From the NCBI RefSeq assembly GCF_000020005.1, contig NC_010718.1:1183001-1247000 (forward strand): DNA of 64,000 bases. The letters are read 5' to 3'. The DNA is from Natranaerobius thermophilus JW/NM-WN-LF. Lineage in GTDB: Bacteria; Bacillota; Natranaerobiia; Natranaerobiales; Natranaerobiaceae. Positions 44,411 to 53,309 of this stretch are shown in pieces. The translations under genes were made by a program, and so were the position numbers. A model generated the notes under the pieces. It made no database searches. It had not been told where the DNA came from and saw nothing but the letters and a program-made list of their open reading frames with translations. The number at the start of each line of letters is the position of its first letter. The first letter of the stretch is position 1.

Positions 44411-44971
44411 AGAGCATGGAGGGGATTATCTGCTATAGTTCCTCTTATGCCTTCAGGAGAAAATACTGGCGCATGTCACTTGACCTGGACAGATAGGAAA
44501 TATCAAGAAAACGATGCAATTATTTTGGAACTATCTGGTTGCTATCGCAGGTATCATTCACCTATGGCTAGAACTATATTCTTGGGAGATAATCCACCTC
44601 AAGAGCTTCAAAGAATGGCTGATATTGTAGCAGAAGGGGTTAACACAACTTTAGAATTTATCAAACCAGGTGTAACTTGTGAGGAAATTGAAGCAACTTG
44701 GGCTGGTGTGCTAAAAAATACGGCTTGAACAAAGAATCCCGTATTGGTTACTCTGTTGGTCTTAATTATCCACCAGATTGGGAGAGCATACAATCAGCTT
44801 GCGACCAGGAGATAAAACTGTACTTCAAGAAAATATGACTTTCCACTTAATGCCCCTGGTATGTGGTCTGATGATTTTGGCTTTGAATTGACAGAAACAG
44901 TAAGAGTTACCAAAGATGGTTGTGAAGCTTTGGCAGACTTCCCAAGGAAGCTGGCAAGTAAATCAGCCTAA
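44400..44971 (+). pseudogene. Decayed M24 peptidase, ectoine hydrolase (DoeA)-like
   Basis: From RRAWRGLSAIVPLMPSGENT the sequence follows the C-terminal half of DoeA-type M24 peptidases: ACHLTWTDRKYQENDA, ELSGCYRRYHSPMARTIFLG and EFIKPGVTCEEIEATW. A frame change near 44717 (AAAAAATACGG) gives an early stop; in other frames GLNKESRIGYSVGLNYPPDW, EHTISL, RPGDKTVLQENMTFHLMP, SDDFGFELTETVRVTKDGC and a stop at 44971 remain recognisable. At least three indels are needed (near 44717, 44780, 44855). DoeA opens ectoine in halophiles; the inactive state and substrate are inference. Confidence 0.8.
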
Positions 44972-45003
44972 ATATAAATTAAAATTAAGACGGAGGGATA
45001 TTT

Positions 45004-46203
45004 ATGGAAAAACGTAGGTTATCATTTAATGCTAAGGCTATTCATGCAGGTAGTGAACCCTGCCCTACTACAGGAGCTCATGTAGCGCCAGTTTACCGGA
45101 CTTCAACCTTTGTTATTGATAATGTCGAGAGAGCTATCAGAATAGGCTATGGAGAAGAGGAAGGATATTCTTATGGTAGATTTGGAAACCCCACGGTAGA
45201 CGCTTTACAAGAAAAAATTGCTTCTCTTGAAAATGCTGAAGCAGCTTTGGCTACGGCTTCAGGCATGGCAGCAATTTCTACTGCATTAATGGCAGAACTA
45301 CAAGCTGGTGACCATATTGTGACAGGTGATATCATCTATGGTTGTACCTATGGTTTTGTCCGCGATCTTTTACCTCAATACGGAATTGAAGTGACTATGG
45401 TTGATACAACAGATCCTAAAAACATTGAAGAAGCAATCAAACCAAATACTAAAATAGTATATATTGAAACTCCTTCAAATCCTGTATTGGGGATCACTGA
45501 TATTGAAAAATCAGCTGAACTTGCACATGCTAATGGTGCTAAACTGTTTGTTGACAATACTTGGGCAACTCCTTATCTACAAAATCCACTAAATATAGGA
45601 GCAGATGTTGTACTTCATAGTGCAACAAAATACTTGAATGGTCATGGAGACATTGTTGGTGGAGCTATAGTAGGTTCAAAAGAGTTAATGGATAAAATCA
45701 AAGCACCATATCTTGAATTCTTCGGTGGAATTATGTCTCCAATGGATGCAGCAGAAGTATCTAAAGGAATTAAAACACTAGGAGTGCGAATGGAAAAACA
45801 CTGCCAAAACGCTAAAAAGATAGCTGAATTCCTAGAAGGCCATCATATGGTAGAAAGAGTTCTATACCCTGGTGTTGAAACTCATCCGCAACACGAGCTA
45901 GCCAAAAAGCAGATGAAAGATTTTGGTGGCATGATGAGTTTTGATGTCAAAGGTGGTGCAAAGGCAGGAAAAGCCCTTATGAACAGTGTTGAACTAGTTA
46001 GTCTTGCTACTAGTCTTGGCTGTGTAGATTCTCTGATTCAGCATTCACCTTCTATGAGTCATGCCACAATGAGTAAAGAAGAACGAGAGCGTGTAGGTAT
46101 TACTGAAGGACAAGTGCGATTATCTGTAGGAATTGAAGAGCCTGAAAATGTCATTGCTGATCTAAAACAAGCCCTAGAGCAAGTTGAAAAAGTTATAGAT
46201 TAA
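45004..46203 (+). CDS. megL: Methionine gamma-lyase
   Basis: PLP enzyme of the Cys/Met metabolism family, most like methionine gamma-lyase, which splits methionine into methanethiol, ammonia and 2-oxobutyrate. Evidence: STFVIDNVERA start region, YSYGRFGNPTVDAL, Cys114 in IIYGCTYGF (the MGL-specific active-site Cys), PLP Lys209 in VLHSATKYLNGHGD, and NSVELVSLATSLGCVDSLIQ. 399 aa; ATG follows gacggaggg. Cystathionine gamma-lyase/synthase are alternatives, but the Cys and gap-free match to MGL favour the call. The IclR gene downstream may regulate amino-acid breakdown. Confidence 0.87.
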   Translation: MEKRRLSFNAKAIHAGSEPCPTTGAHVAPVYRTSTFVIDNVERAIRIGYGEEEGYSYGRFGNPTVDALQEKIASLENAEAALATASGMAAISTALMAELQAGDHIVTGDIIYGCTYGFVRDLLPQYGIEVTMVDTTDPKNIEEAIKPNTKIVYIETPSNPVLGITDIEKSAELAHANGAKLFVDNTWATPYLQNPLNIGADVVLHSATKYLNGHGDIVGGAIVGSKELMDKIKAPYLEFFGGIMSPMDAAEVSKGIKTLGVRMEKHCQNAKKIAEFLEGHHMVERVLYPGVETHPQHELAKKQMKDFGGMMSFDVKGGAKAGKALMNSVELVSLATSLGCVDSLIQHSPSMSHATMSKEERERVGITEGQVRLSVGIEEPENVIADLKQALEQVEKVID

Positions 46204-46232
46204 TCTAACTAGCTACTGAAACAGGGTATTTA

Positions 46233-46276
46233 AAAGCCTATAGATATATAGTATTATATATCTATAGGCTTTATTA
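46233..46276 (+). terminator. Terminator after methionine gamma-lyase
   Basis: Perfect 16-bp stem AAAGCCTATAGATATA (46233-46248) and its complement (46257-46272), then a short T-rich stretch. Confidence 0.8.
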
Positions 46277-46354
46277 ACATAAAAAAAACTGATAAACTGT
46301 TATTAGATCTTATTATACTTACGTCCATGTAAGTAGAACTGTGAGGTGACTAAA

Positions 46355-47158
46355 TTGAATCAATTAATTACACCTATGTATAAACCTAAATATCCTGTTC
46401 AAACGCTAGAAAAAGCTTTTGAAATTGTAGAAATATTATCATTACAAGAATCCGATGATGGTCTAGGAGTCAGCGAATTGAGTAGTAGATTAAACATTGG
46501 TAAGAGCACTATTCATAGATTGTTAGATACTCTAGTTGCCTATCAGTACGTTGAAAAACTACCTGACAACAAATATAGACTGAGCTGGAAAATTTTTCAG
46601 TTAGGAAGTGCCGTACCCAGGCAGAGATCTGTAGGTAATCTAGATCCTAAATACCTAAAAGAACTATGTGAAAAGTTTCAAGAAACTGTCAACTTAGGGG
46701 TTAAAGAAGGAAGAGACGTAGTAGTTGTTTCTAAGGTGGAGCCAGAAACCAGCTATAGATTAAAGGCTAATTTCCATGTAGGTGAAAAAGAACCCTTTTA
46801 TGCAACTGCTATGGGAAAAGTGCTGTTTTCTGAATTGAGAGAAGAAAATCTCAGACAACTACTAGAAGACTTTCAGTTAGAAAAATTGACAGAAAAAACC
46901 ATTACATCAGTGGACGAGCTTTTGAATGAGTTAAGAAATGTAAAGAAACAAGGTTATGCTATTGACGATGAAGAGTATTGTAAAGGACTATGTTGTATAG
47001 CCATGCCTGTTAAGGATTTTTCCGGAAAGACAGTTGCGGCCATTAGTGTGAGTGGTCCTTCTTTTAGATTAGATTTTAAGAAAATGATGACAATTAAAGA
47101 AGAACTAGAGAGAGTTACTACAGAGGTCAGTCGCCATTTCGGTTATGGTGTTAAATAA
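46355..47158 (+). CDS. IclR-family transcriptional regulator
   Basis: 267-aa regulator. N-terminal winged helix-turn-helix: TLEKAFEIVEILSLQ, GLGVSELSSRLNIGKSTIHR and LLDTLVAYQYVEKLPDNKYR. The C-terminal effector domain includes ETSYRLKANFHVGEKEPFYA, TAMGKVLFSEL and YCKGLCCIAMPVKDFSGK. I choose TTG 46355, five bases after gaggtga, rather than GTG 46346 that overlaps the site. It has its own promoter region after the megL terminator, so co-regulation is not certain. Effector unknown. Confidence 0.92.
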   Translation: MNQLITPMYKPKYPVQTLEKAFEIVEILSLQESDDGLGVSELSSRLNIGKSTIHRLLDTLVAYQYVEKLPDNKYRLSWKIFQLGSAVPRQRSVGNLDPKYLKELCEKFQETVNLGVKEGRDVVVVSKVEPETSYRLKANFHVGEKEPFYATAMGKVLFSELREENLRQLLEDFQLEKLTEKTITSVDELLNELRNVKKQGYAIDDEEYCKGLCCIAMPVKDFSGKTVAAISVSGPSFRLDFKKMMTIKEELERVTTEVSRHFGYGVK

Positions 47159-47263
47159 AATAGACTTGTTAATTTCAGTGTATTAAAACTTAATTATAAT
47201 TCAATTAATAAAATTTAGATAAAAATATTGAATACTCATTGAAAATATGTGGATTATTTTAAG

Positions 47264-47300
47264 CCCCCACTCCCGAGCATAAATAGGAGTGGGTTTATTT
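47264..47300 (+). terminator. Terminator after the IclR gene
   Basis: 8-bp stem CCCACTCC (47266-47273) and GGAGTGGG (47286-47293) with 12-nt loop, then TTTATTTATT. Confidence 0.75.
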
Positions 47301-47332
47301 ATTCATTAAAGATGTTATCATTAAAGAGAGTT

Positions 47333-47362
47333 TTGCAATCATCTACAAATTTAGGTTATAAT
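47333..47362 (+). promoter_or_regulatory. Promoter of selA
   Basis: TTGCAA (47333-47338), 18-nt spacer, perfect TATAAT (47357-47362), about 60 bases before the selA start. Confidence 0.7.
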
Positions 47363-47421
47363 TGAGTTCAATGAAAAACATTTGTATATTTAGCTGACCA
47401 GTTAGAATAGAGGTGATTAAG

Positions 47422-48852
47422 TTGAAGCAATTGTTACGAGCTATCCCATCTGTCAATGAATTAGTGGCAGAAACTGAAATTCAGCAATATTTAAATTTTT
47501 ATAATCGAGAAATGATTGTAGATATAGTTAGAGAAGAACAGGATAAACTTAGAAACGCAATTATTAATCATGATCAGGATTTAACTAAATTTATGGTTGA
47601 TTATCAAGATGAAACAAAGGGTATCAAAGAATATCTGATAAATAAAATCTATCAAATGATCCAATCAAGAACGGAAGCCAAATTTAAGCGGGTAATAAAT
47701 TGTACGGGAACTGTATTACACACCAATTTGGGACGTGCTCCTCTTTCATCGGGTATCATGGAGAAACTTACAGAAACTGTTTCAAACTATAGTAATTTAG
47801 AATATGATTTGGACCAAGGTTCAAGGGGTAGCAGATATGATCATATAGAAGATTTGATTACTACTCTTACAGGTGCTGAAAGTGCTATGGTGGTAAACAA
47901 CAATGCAGCCGCAGTCATGCTTGTCTTGAAAGCATTGGCACAGGACAAAGAAGTGATACTTTCGAGAGGTGAACTCGTAGAGATTGGTGGTAGCTTTAGA
48001 ATTCCTGAAGTAATGAAACAAAGTGGTGCTCATTTAGTAGAAGTTGGCACTACCAATAAGACTCATTTAAAAGATTATGAACAGGCAATTTCAGAAGAAA
48101 CAGGGTTGATTATGAAGGTACACACCTCTAATTATGAAATAATTGGCTTTACAGACAGCGTTTCTCGCAGTGAACTGGTGGAAATGTCACACAATAATGG
48201 GATCACAGTAGTGGAAGACTTAGGAAGTGGGCTTTTTCTAGACTTAACAGAGTACGGTTTAGATAATGAACCTACTATAAAAGAAGTTTTAGATACTGGT
48301 GTTGATTTGGTAACATTTAGTGGAGATAAACTACTGGGAGGACCACAAACTGGAATAATAGCTGGAAGAAGAGAGCTGATTCAACTTTTAAAACAAGACC
48401 AATTAACAAGGGCTCTTCGAGTTGATAAACTATCATTAAAAGCGCTAGAGGAAACCTTACGTTTATATTTACAGCCAGAACAAGCCAGGGAAAAGATACC
48501 AGTTCTGAATATGCTGACAATATCTCAGGATGAAATCAAAACACGTGCAAAATTACTTTACGATAAACTTTCGGAATTTATCACCAAAGAATATAAATTA
48601 GAAATTGAATCTAATATTTCTAGGGTAGGAGGAGGGGCTATGCCAACCCAGGAATTACCGACTTGGGTAGTTACTTTAACTTGTTCATCAACTGATCTTC
48701 ATAAAATTTGGGATCAATTGAGACAACAAAACCCTCCTATAGTTACAAGATTGCAAAAAGATAAATTGGTGTTTGACTTGCGAACAGTTTCAATTAAAGA
48801 AATAGACATAGTAGCTTCTAAAGTTACTAAAGTTATTATAAAGGGAGAGTGA
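47422..48852 (+). CDS. selA: L-seryl-tRNA(Sec) selenium transferase
   Basis: PLP enzyme that converts Ser-tRNA(Sec) to Sec-tRNA(Sec) with selenophosphate. Features: N-terminal helical tRNA-binding part (RAIPSVNELVAE), then INCTGTVLHTNLGRAPLS, DLDQGSRGSRYDHIEDLI, VNNNAAAVMLVLKAL, and the PLP Lys about residue 303 in TFSGDKLLGGPQTGI. 476 aa from TTG 47422, six bases after aggtgat; GTG 47413 inside the site is a less likely start. selB, normally next to selA, is missing here; an OsmC gene follows by 4 nt instead. Confidence 0.96.
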   Translation: MKQLLRAIPSVNELVAETEIQQYLNFYNREMIVDIVREEQDKLRNAIINHDQDLTKFMVDYQDETKGIKEYLINKIYQMIQSRTEAKFKRVINCTGTVLHTNLGRAPLSSGIMEKLTETVSNYSNLEYDLDQGSRGSRYDHIEDLITTLTGAESAMVVNNNAAAVMLVLKALAQDKEVILSRGELVEIGGSFRIPEVMKQSGAHLVEVGTTNKTHLKDYEQAISEETGLIMKVHTSNYEIIGFTDSVSRSELVEMSHNNGITVVEDLGSGLFLDLTEYGLDNEPTIKEVLDTGVDLVTFSGDKLLGGPQTGIIAGRRELIQLLKQDQLTRALRVDKLSLKALEETLRLYLQPEQAREKIPVLNMLTISQDEIKTRAKLLYDKLSEFITKEYKLEIESNISRVGGGAMPTQELPTWVVTLTCSSTDLHKIWDQLRQQNPPIVTRLQKDKLVFDLRTVSIKEIDIVASKVTKVIIKGE

Positions 48853-48856
48853 TAAA

Positions 48857-49288
48857 GTGAAGAGCAAAATTATTTGGAAAGACAATATGGCTTTTTATGG
48901 AGAAGGTGAAAATAGTACTAACCAAGTAGTCTTTGATGCAACATCGGGGGTTGGGGGAAATGAAGAAGGACCCTGTCCCATGGAAATGTTATTAATAAGT
49001 CTTGCTGGATGTGCCAGTATGGATATCATGACGATAATAAGAAAAAGACGAAAAGAAATTGAAGAATATTGGGTTGAAGTTTCCGGAGAGAGAAGAGATG
49101 AGCATCCCAAAATCTTTGAAAAAATTGACATGACCTTTCATGTTAAAAGTAAAGATTTGACGGAAAAAGAATTGGTTCGAGCCATTGAATTGTCAGAAAG
49201 TACTTATTGTTCCGTATGGAGTAGCTTTGACCCTGACAAAACCGAGATCACCTACGATTATGTAATCCATCCACCTGCTGAAGAATAA
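48857..49288 (+). CDS. OsmC-family protein
   Basis: 143-aa OsmC/Ohr-like protein. It carries the two conserved cysteines of the peroxidase class in SLAGCASMDIMTIIRKRR (about residue 54) and SESTYCSVWSSF (about residue 118). The family reduces organic peroxides; the YhfA/SACOL1771-like subgroup with this pattern (FDATSGVGGNEEGPCPMEML) is less well known. Start GTG 48857 lies 4 nt after selA, so the two are cotranscribed. Why a peroxide protein goes with selA is not clear. Confidence 0.88.
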   Translation: MKSKIIWKDNMAFYGEGENSTNQVVFDATSGVGGNEEGPCPMEMLLISLAGCASMDIMTIIRKRRKEIEEYWVEVSGERRDEHPKIFEKIDMTFHVKSKDLTEKELVRAIELSESTYCSVWSSFDPDKTEITYDYVIHPPAEE

Positions 49289-49336
49289 ATACAAAGAATA
49301 ATGATTTTCGCTGACAAATATTTATGGACTGACTTT

Positions 49337-49370
49337 AAAAACTGAAAGCAAATGCTTTCAGTTTTTTTTT
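49337..49370 (+). terminator. Terminator of the selA-osmC unit
   Basis: 14-bp stem AAAAACTGAAAGCA (49337-49350) and TGCTTTCAGTTTTT (49353-49366), then more T. Confidence 0.9.
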
Positions 49371-49470
49371 AGAATTAGATTTAATTTAAATAATAAAGTA
49401 AATAATATTGTAAAATATAAATTTCAACAACGAAACATAAAAGCGCTAAATTTTAAAAGGAGTTGCTACA

Positions 49471-50340
49471 ATGAAATCAACATTATATTTCAGAGCTTTA
49501 AGACCTTTTTCTTTCCCTACCTCTATTATTCCTATTACAATAGGTACTTTCTGGGAGATAGGAAGTGGTGTTAATTGGCCAATTTATTTGATAACTTTAT
49601 TATGCGGGATAGCTATACATGGTGGTACTAATTTAACTAACGATTATTATGATTTTATACGAGGAGTAGATACTGTAAATTCCTTTGGGTCAAGTAAACT
49701 TTTGCCATTACAAATTATTCCTCCCAGAAACATATTAATATTCGCAGTTATGTCTTTTAGTTTTGCATTTATTCTTAGTCTAATTCTTGGTATATTAACT
49801 TCATATAAAGTAACTGTTATTGCTGTCATAGGAATTCTAGCTGGTTATTTTTATACAGGGTTTCCGTTACAACTGAAATATCGGGCTTTAGGTCCAGTTC
49901 TAGTTTTTTTAATGATGGGCCCATTGTTAGTAAAAGCTGGGGGTTTGACACAACTGGGTTATTCAGATTGGGATTTAATTTTGATTAGTATTCCCATTGC
50001 ATGTTTAGTATCTATTATTTTACAAGCGAATGATCTGAGGGATAAAAGATGGGATAAAAGAAGTGGTGTAACTACTTTTGCTATTTTGTTTGGCTACTCA
50101 ATGGCATGTAAAATTTTTACAATAACTGGATTGGTAGCTTTTTTACTAATCCCCATATTCGTCAGTCAAGGATTACTTCCATATTTTACAATGATTACAT
50201 GGTTGTTACTGCCTAAATTTTTTGCAGTTAATCGCAAAATTTACAAGGGGACTTCCTCTCTTATGTTGAATATTGATATAGAGATGACTAAACTATATTC
50301 CCTGTTTGGTGTAATAATTATATTTTCCATATTAATATAG
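49471..50340 (+). CDS. UbiA/MenA-like prenyltransferase
   Basis: Membrane prenyltransferase, 289 aa and 8-9 helices, of the UbiA superfamily. The first Asp-rich motif is NLTNDYYDFIRGVD (about residues 57-70), the second is LQANDLRDKRWDKRSG (near residue 190), both Mg-pyrophosphate sites. The MenA-like N terminus ALRPFSFPTSIIPITIGT suggests attachment of a polyprenyl chain to a naphthoate for menaquinone, but no men genes are nearby, so acceptor is open. ATG follows aaaaggagttg. It lies 18 nt upstream of the sigma-54 activator gene. Confidence 0.85.
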   Translation: MKSTLYFRALRPFSFPTSIIPITIGTFWEIGSGVNWPIYLITLLCGIAIHGGTNLTNDYYDFIRGVDTVNSFGSSKLLPLQIIPPRNILIFAVMSFSFAFILSLILGILTSYKVTVIAVIGILAGYFYTGFPLQLKYRALGPVLVFLMMGPLLVKAGGLTQLGYSDWDLILISIPIACLVSIILQANDLRDKRWDKRSGVTTFAILFGYSMACKIFTITGLVAFLLIPIFVSQGLLPYFTMITWLLLPKFFAVNRKIYKGTSSLMLNIDIEMTKLYSLFGVIIIFSILI

Positions 50341-50358
50341 GGTACTGGAGGTGAAGAT

Positions 50359-51792
50359 TTGAAAGCACCAGATGTATTATACAAAGATGTACTTGATGCT
50401 TTAGATGAAGGTGTACACGTGGTCGATGCCAATGGTCAAACAATCTTTTATAACAGGCAAATGGGACAGTTAGAGGGAATGGAGCAAGAACAAGTAATTG
50501 GGAAGCCTTTATTAGAAGTTTTTCCTTGTTTAAACTCAGAAACCAGTACTCTCTTGAAAGTATTAGAAACTGGTCTTCCAATTAAAAACAGAGTTCAAAC
50601 TTATTTAACAATAACAGGTACTCAAGTGACTACAGTAAATAGCAGTTATCCCATTAAAATAAATGATAATATCGTTGCAGCTTGTGAAATTGCAAAGGAT
50701 ATTACAGAGCTGAAAAATATGTCGGAAGAAATTATCGAACTGAAACAAAAGATGATTTCAGAAGGAACAGAAGATTTGGATGAAGAAGATGATGAACAAA
50801 CTGCTATTGTAGGTAAAAGCCGTGTGATCAGACAAGTTCTTGATTACACTAGAAAAATAGCCAATACACCTTCCAATGTATTGATTTATGGTGAAACAGG
50901 AACAGGTAAAGAGATGTTTGCCAGAGAGATCCATCAAAAGAGCCACAGGAAATCCAATCCTTTTATTGCTCAAAATTGTGCAGCTTTACCTTCTGAATTA
51001 GTCGAAGGAATTTTATTTGGAACAGTAAAGGGAGGTTTTACTGGTGCTGTAAATAGACCAGGATTATTTCAGCAAGCTCACAAAGGGACTTTGCTTTTAG
51101 ATGAAATTCATACTTTGCCACTTCATTTGCAGGCAAAGTTGTTAAGGGTTTTGGAAGAAAAGAAAGTTCGACCAGTAGGAGGGAAAGAAGAACAGGATGT
51201 TGATGTAAGAGTTATTACAACAATGAATACTGATCCCATCAAGGCCATGGAAGAAGAGACCCTTCGACCAGATCTATATTATAGAATCAGTGTCATTAAC
51301 TTGTTTTTGCCTCCTTTGAGAGACAGAAAAGAAGATATCTTGCCATTGATAGACTATTTCCTACAAAAATTTCAAAAGGAATTTAATAAAGAAATTAAAG
51401 GGATGGACCAAAACTTACTGGAAAAATTACAAAATTATTACTGGCCAGGTAATGTCAGAGAGCTAGAACACTCTATTGAAGCAGCTATGAATGTAATTGA
51501 AAGTGGGGAACGCATGACCGTAGAACACTTGCCACCTTTAATGAAACAAAATATCTTTGAAATTGATCAGGACTGGCACGATGATACAACAATTAATGAA
51601 CAAGAACTAATTGATTTTGAAGAAGGAGAAACTCTACCCAATAAGATGGCAAGCTTTGAAAGAAAGGCCATTGAAGGACAACTAAAAAAATATAATGGTA
51701 ACATATCTCAAGCTGCTAATAGCTTGGGGATAAGTAGACAAGCGTTACAGTATAAAATTAAAAAGTACCGTTTAGCGGATATCGCAAATTAA
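50359..51792 (+). CDS. Sigma-54-dependent activator (PAS, AAA+, Fis HTH)
   Basis: 477-aa enhancer-binding protein that should open the -24/-12 promoter 67 bases downstream. PAS sensor at residues about 5-115 (ALDEGVHVVDANGQTIFYNR), AAA+ domain from residue 150 with Walker A GETGTGKEMF, GGFTGA loop (usual GAFTGA), Walker B TLLLDEIHTLP, R-finger region PDLYYRISVINLFLPPLRDR, and C-terminal Fis helix-turn-helix NGNISQAANSLGISRQALQY. TTG 50359 follows ggaggtgaaga. Its position before the ornithine operon makes ornithine or a product the likely PAS ligand, as for RocR in Bacillus (inference). Confidence 0.92.
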   Translation: MKAPDVLYKDVLDALDEGVHVVDANGQTIFYNRQMGQLEGMEQEQVIGKPLLEVFPCLNSETSTLLKVLETGLPIKNRVQTYLTITGTQVTTVNSSYPIKINDNIVAACEIAKDITELKNMSEEIIELKQKMISEGTEDLDEEDDEQTAIVGKSRVIRQVLDYTRKIANTPSNVLIYGETGTGKEMFAREIHQKSHRKSNPFIAQNCAALPSELVEGILFGTVKGGFTGAVNRPGLFQQAHKGTLLLDEIHTLPLHLQAKLLRVLEEKKVRPVGGKEEQDVDVRVITTMNTDPIKAMEEETLRPDLYYRISVINLFLPPLRDRKEDILPLIDYFLQKFQKEFNKEIKGMDQNLLEKLQNYYWPGNVRELEHSIEAAMNVIESGERMTVEHLPPLMKQNIFEIDQDWHDDTTINEQELIDFEEGETLPNKMASFERKAIEGQLKKYNGNISQAANSLGISRQALQYKIKKYRLADIAN

Positions 51793-51859
51793 TTTGCACC
51801 AAACAGTAAAAATTTGCGTTAAAATCCTGTGATAACAAGGTTATATCCCTATTTATAAA

Positions 51860-51877
51860 TTGGCATGAATTTTGCAT
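51860..51877 (+). promoter_or_regulatory. Sigma-54 (-24/-12) promoter of the ornithine operon
   Basis: TTGGCATGAATTTTGCAT: GG at 51862-51863 and GC at 51874-51875 are exactly 10 bases apart, as needed for RpoN/SigL. It lies about 70 bases before the first gene of the ornithine operon and just after its candidate activator gene. Confidence 0.88.
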
Positions 51878-51945
51878 ATAATTTAACATGAATTTTGGAA
51901 ACTTAAAAATAGGGAATTAAAATAATTTAGGAGGTGTCAAGTAAT

Positions 51946-52986
51946 ATGGAAAATATTAGAGTTTTAGTAAGGGGCCTAGGTAATATGGGTTCCGGTATGG
52001 CAAAAATGGTGATTGACAAGGAAGGTTTGGATTTAGTTGGTGGGGTAGCCGGTCGACCAAACAAAGTTGGAAAAGATGTTGGAGAAGTGGTCGGTCGTGA
52101 AGCTATTGGTGTTAATGTGAATAACGATTTAGTAGCTGAAATTAAAGACAAGAAACCTGATGTAGTACTACAAGCTAACACTTCTTTTACCAAGGATGCT
52201 TTTCCTGAAATTAAGGAAATACTTGAACAAGGTGTTAATGTAATTTCTATTGCAGAAGAAATGGCATATCCTTCGGTACAGGAAAAAGAACTTGCTCAGC
52301 AAATGGATGAAATAGCTAAGAAAAATGGTGTTAGTGTTTTAGGTACAGGAGTAAATCCAGGTTTTGTCTTGGATACATTGATTATAGCTTTGAGCGGTGG
52401 AGCAATTAGTGTAGACAGTATCAAGGCTTCAAGAGTAAATGATCTATCACCATTTGGTGCAACTGTGATGAAAACCCAGGGAGTAGGAACTACGGTAGAA
52501 GAATTTAATAAAGGTGTAGAAGAAGGTACAATAGTAGGACACGTAGGCTTTCCAGAGAGTATATACATGATTGCAGATGCTCTTGGAATAACTTTAGATA
52601 AAATTGAAGAGACTAGAGAGCCTATTGTTTCTGAAACTTATCGCGAAACTGAACATGTTAAAGTTGAACCTGGCATGGTTGCTGGTTGTAGGCATGTGGG
52701 TAAAGGTTTTAAAGATGGCGAGGAGCTAATTGTTTTAGAACATCCTCAACAGATCCATCCTGACAAAGAAGGTGTAGATACAGGAGACTATATCTACATT
52801 AAAGGTAATCCAGAAATTAATATGTCAATTAATCCAGAAGTTCCTGGTGGAGTAGGAACTATTGCAACTGCAGTCAACATGATTCCACTATTGGTTGATG
52901 CTCCTGCAGGGTTGACTTCTATGAAAGATCTGCCTGTACCAAGAGCGATTGTTGGCGATGTTAAAAAAATTATGGGGAGGCGATAA
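51946..52986 (+). CDS. ord: 2,4-diaminopentanoate dehydrogenase
   Basis: Oxidatively deaminates 2,4-diaminopentanoate to 2-amino-4-oxopentanoate with NAD(P)+, third step of D-ornithine breakdown. Rossmann start IRVLVRGLGNMGSGMAKMVI, then GVAGRPNKVGKDVG and LGTGVNPGFVLDTLIIALSG, the dihydrodipicolinate-reductase-like pattern of Ord. ATG 51946 follows taggaggtg; an in-frame GTG 4 codons upstream lies in the site. 346 aa. First gene of the operon under the sigma-54 promoter. Confidence 0.93.
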   Translation: MENIRVLVRGLGNMGSGMAKMVIDKEGLDLVGGVAGRPNKVGKDVGEVVGREAIGVNVNNDLVAEIKDKKPDVVLQANTSFTKDAFPEIKEILEQGVNVISIAEEMAYPSVQEKELAQQMDEIAKKNGVSVLGTGVNPGFVLDTLIIALSGGAISVDSIKASRVNDLSPFGATVMKTQGVGTTVEEFNKGVEEGTIVGHVGFPESIYMIADALGITLDKIEETREPIVSETYRETEHVKVEPGMVAGCRHVGKGFKDGEELIVLEHPQQIHPDKEGVDTGDYIYIKGNPEINMSINPEVPGGVGTIATAVNMIPLLVDAPAGLTSMKDLPVPRAIVGDVKKIMGRR

Positions 52987-52988
52987 TA

Positions 52989-53309
52989 TTGAGTACTCAA
53001 GCCAAAAAAGGTGAATGGGTACAAATCCATAATACGGTGTTATCACCTGAAGAGCGACCTGCTAATCTTCCAGAGGAAACTAAGCAAGTTCCTCTGGAAA
53101 TGTGGGTTAAAGGATTTCTTATTGATGAACAAGCGAAGGTCGGAGACCAAGTAGAAATTGAAACAGTAATTGGAAGAAAGGTACGCGGAGAGCTGGTAAG
53201 GGTATCTCCTGGATACAAACATGACTTTGGTGTACCTCCAACTGAACTTTTATCTATTGGTAAAGAGCTACGAGCTCGTATGAAGGAGGTGGGTTACGGT
53301 GACGAATAA
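52989..53309 (+). CDS. ortA: 2-amino-4-oxopentanoate thiolase subunit OrtA
   Basis: Small subunit (106 aa) of the thiolase that splits 2-amino-4-oxopentanoate with CoA into acetyl-CoA and alanine. It has the family stretches WVQIHNTVLSPEERPANLPE and VPLEMWVKGFLIDEQAKVGD, and VRVSPGYKHDFG-like C terminus (LVRVSPGYKHDFGVPPTELL). TTG 52989 follows ggggaggcgat. Its stop overlaps ortB by 11 nt, indicating coupled translation. Confidence 0.92.
   Translation: MSTQAKKGEWVQIHNTVLSPEERPANLPEETKQVPLEMWVKGFLIDEQAKVGDQVEIETVIGRKVRGELVRVSPGYKHDFGVPPTELLSIGKELRARMKEVGYGDE

Noticed and set aside
44700-44971. In-frame TGA near 44726 as a possible selenocysteine codon, since Sec genes are present
   Set aside because: The reading frame itself changes there and twice more downstream by indels; reading through TGA would not restore the DoeA-like sequence.
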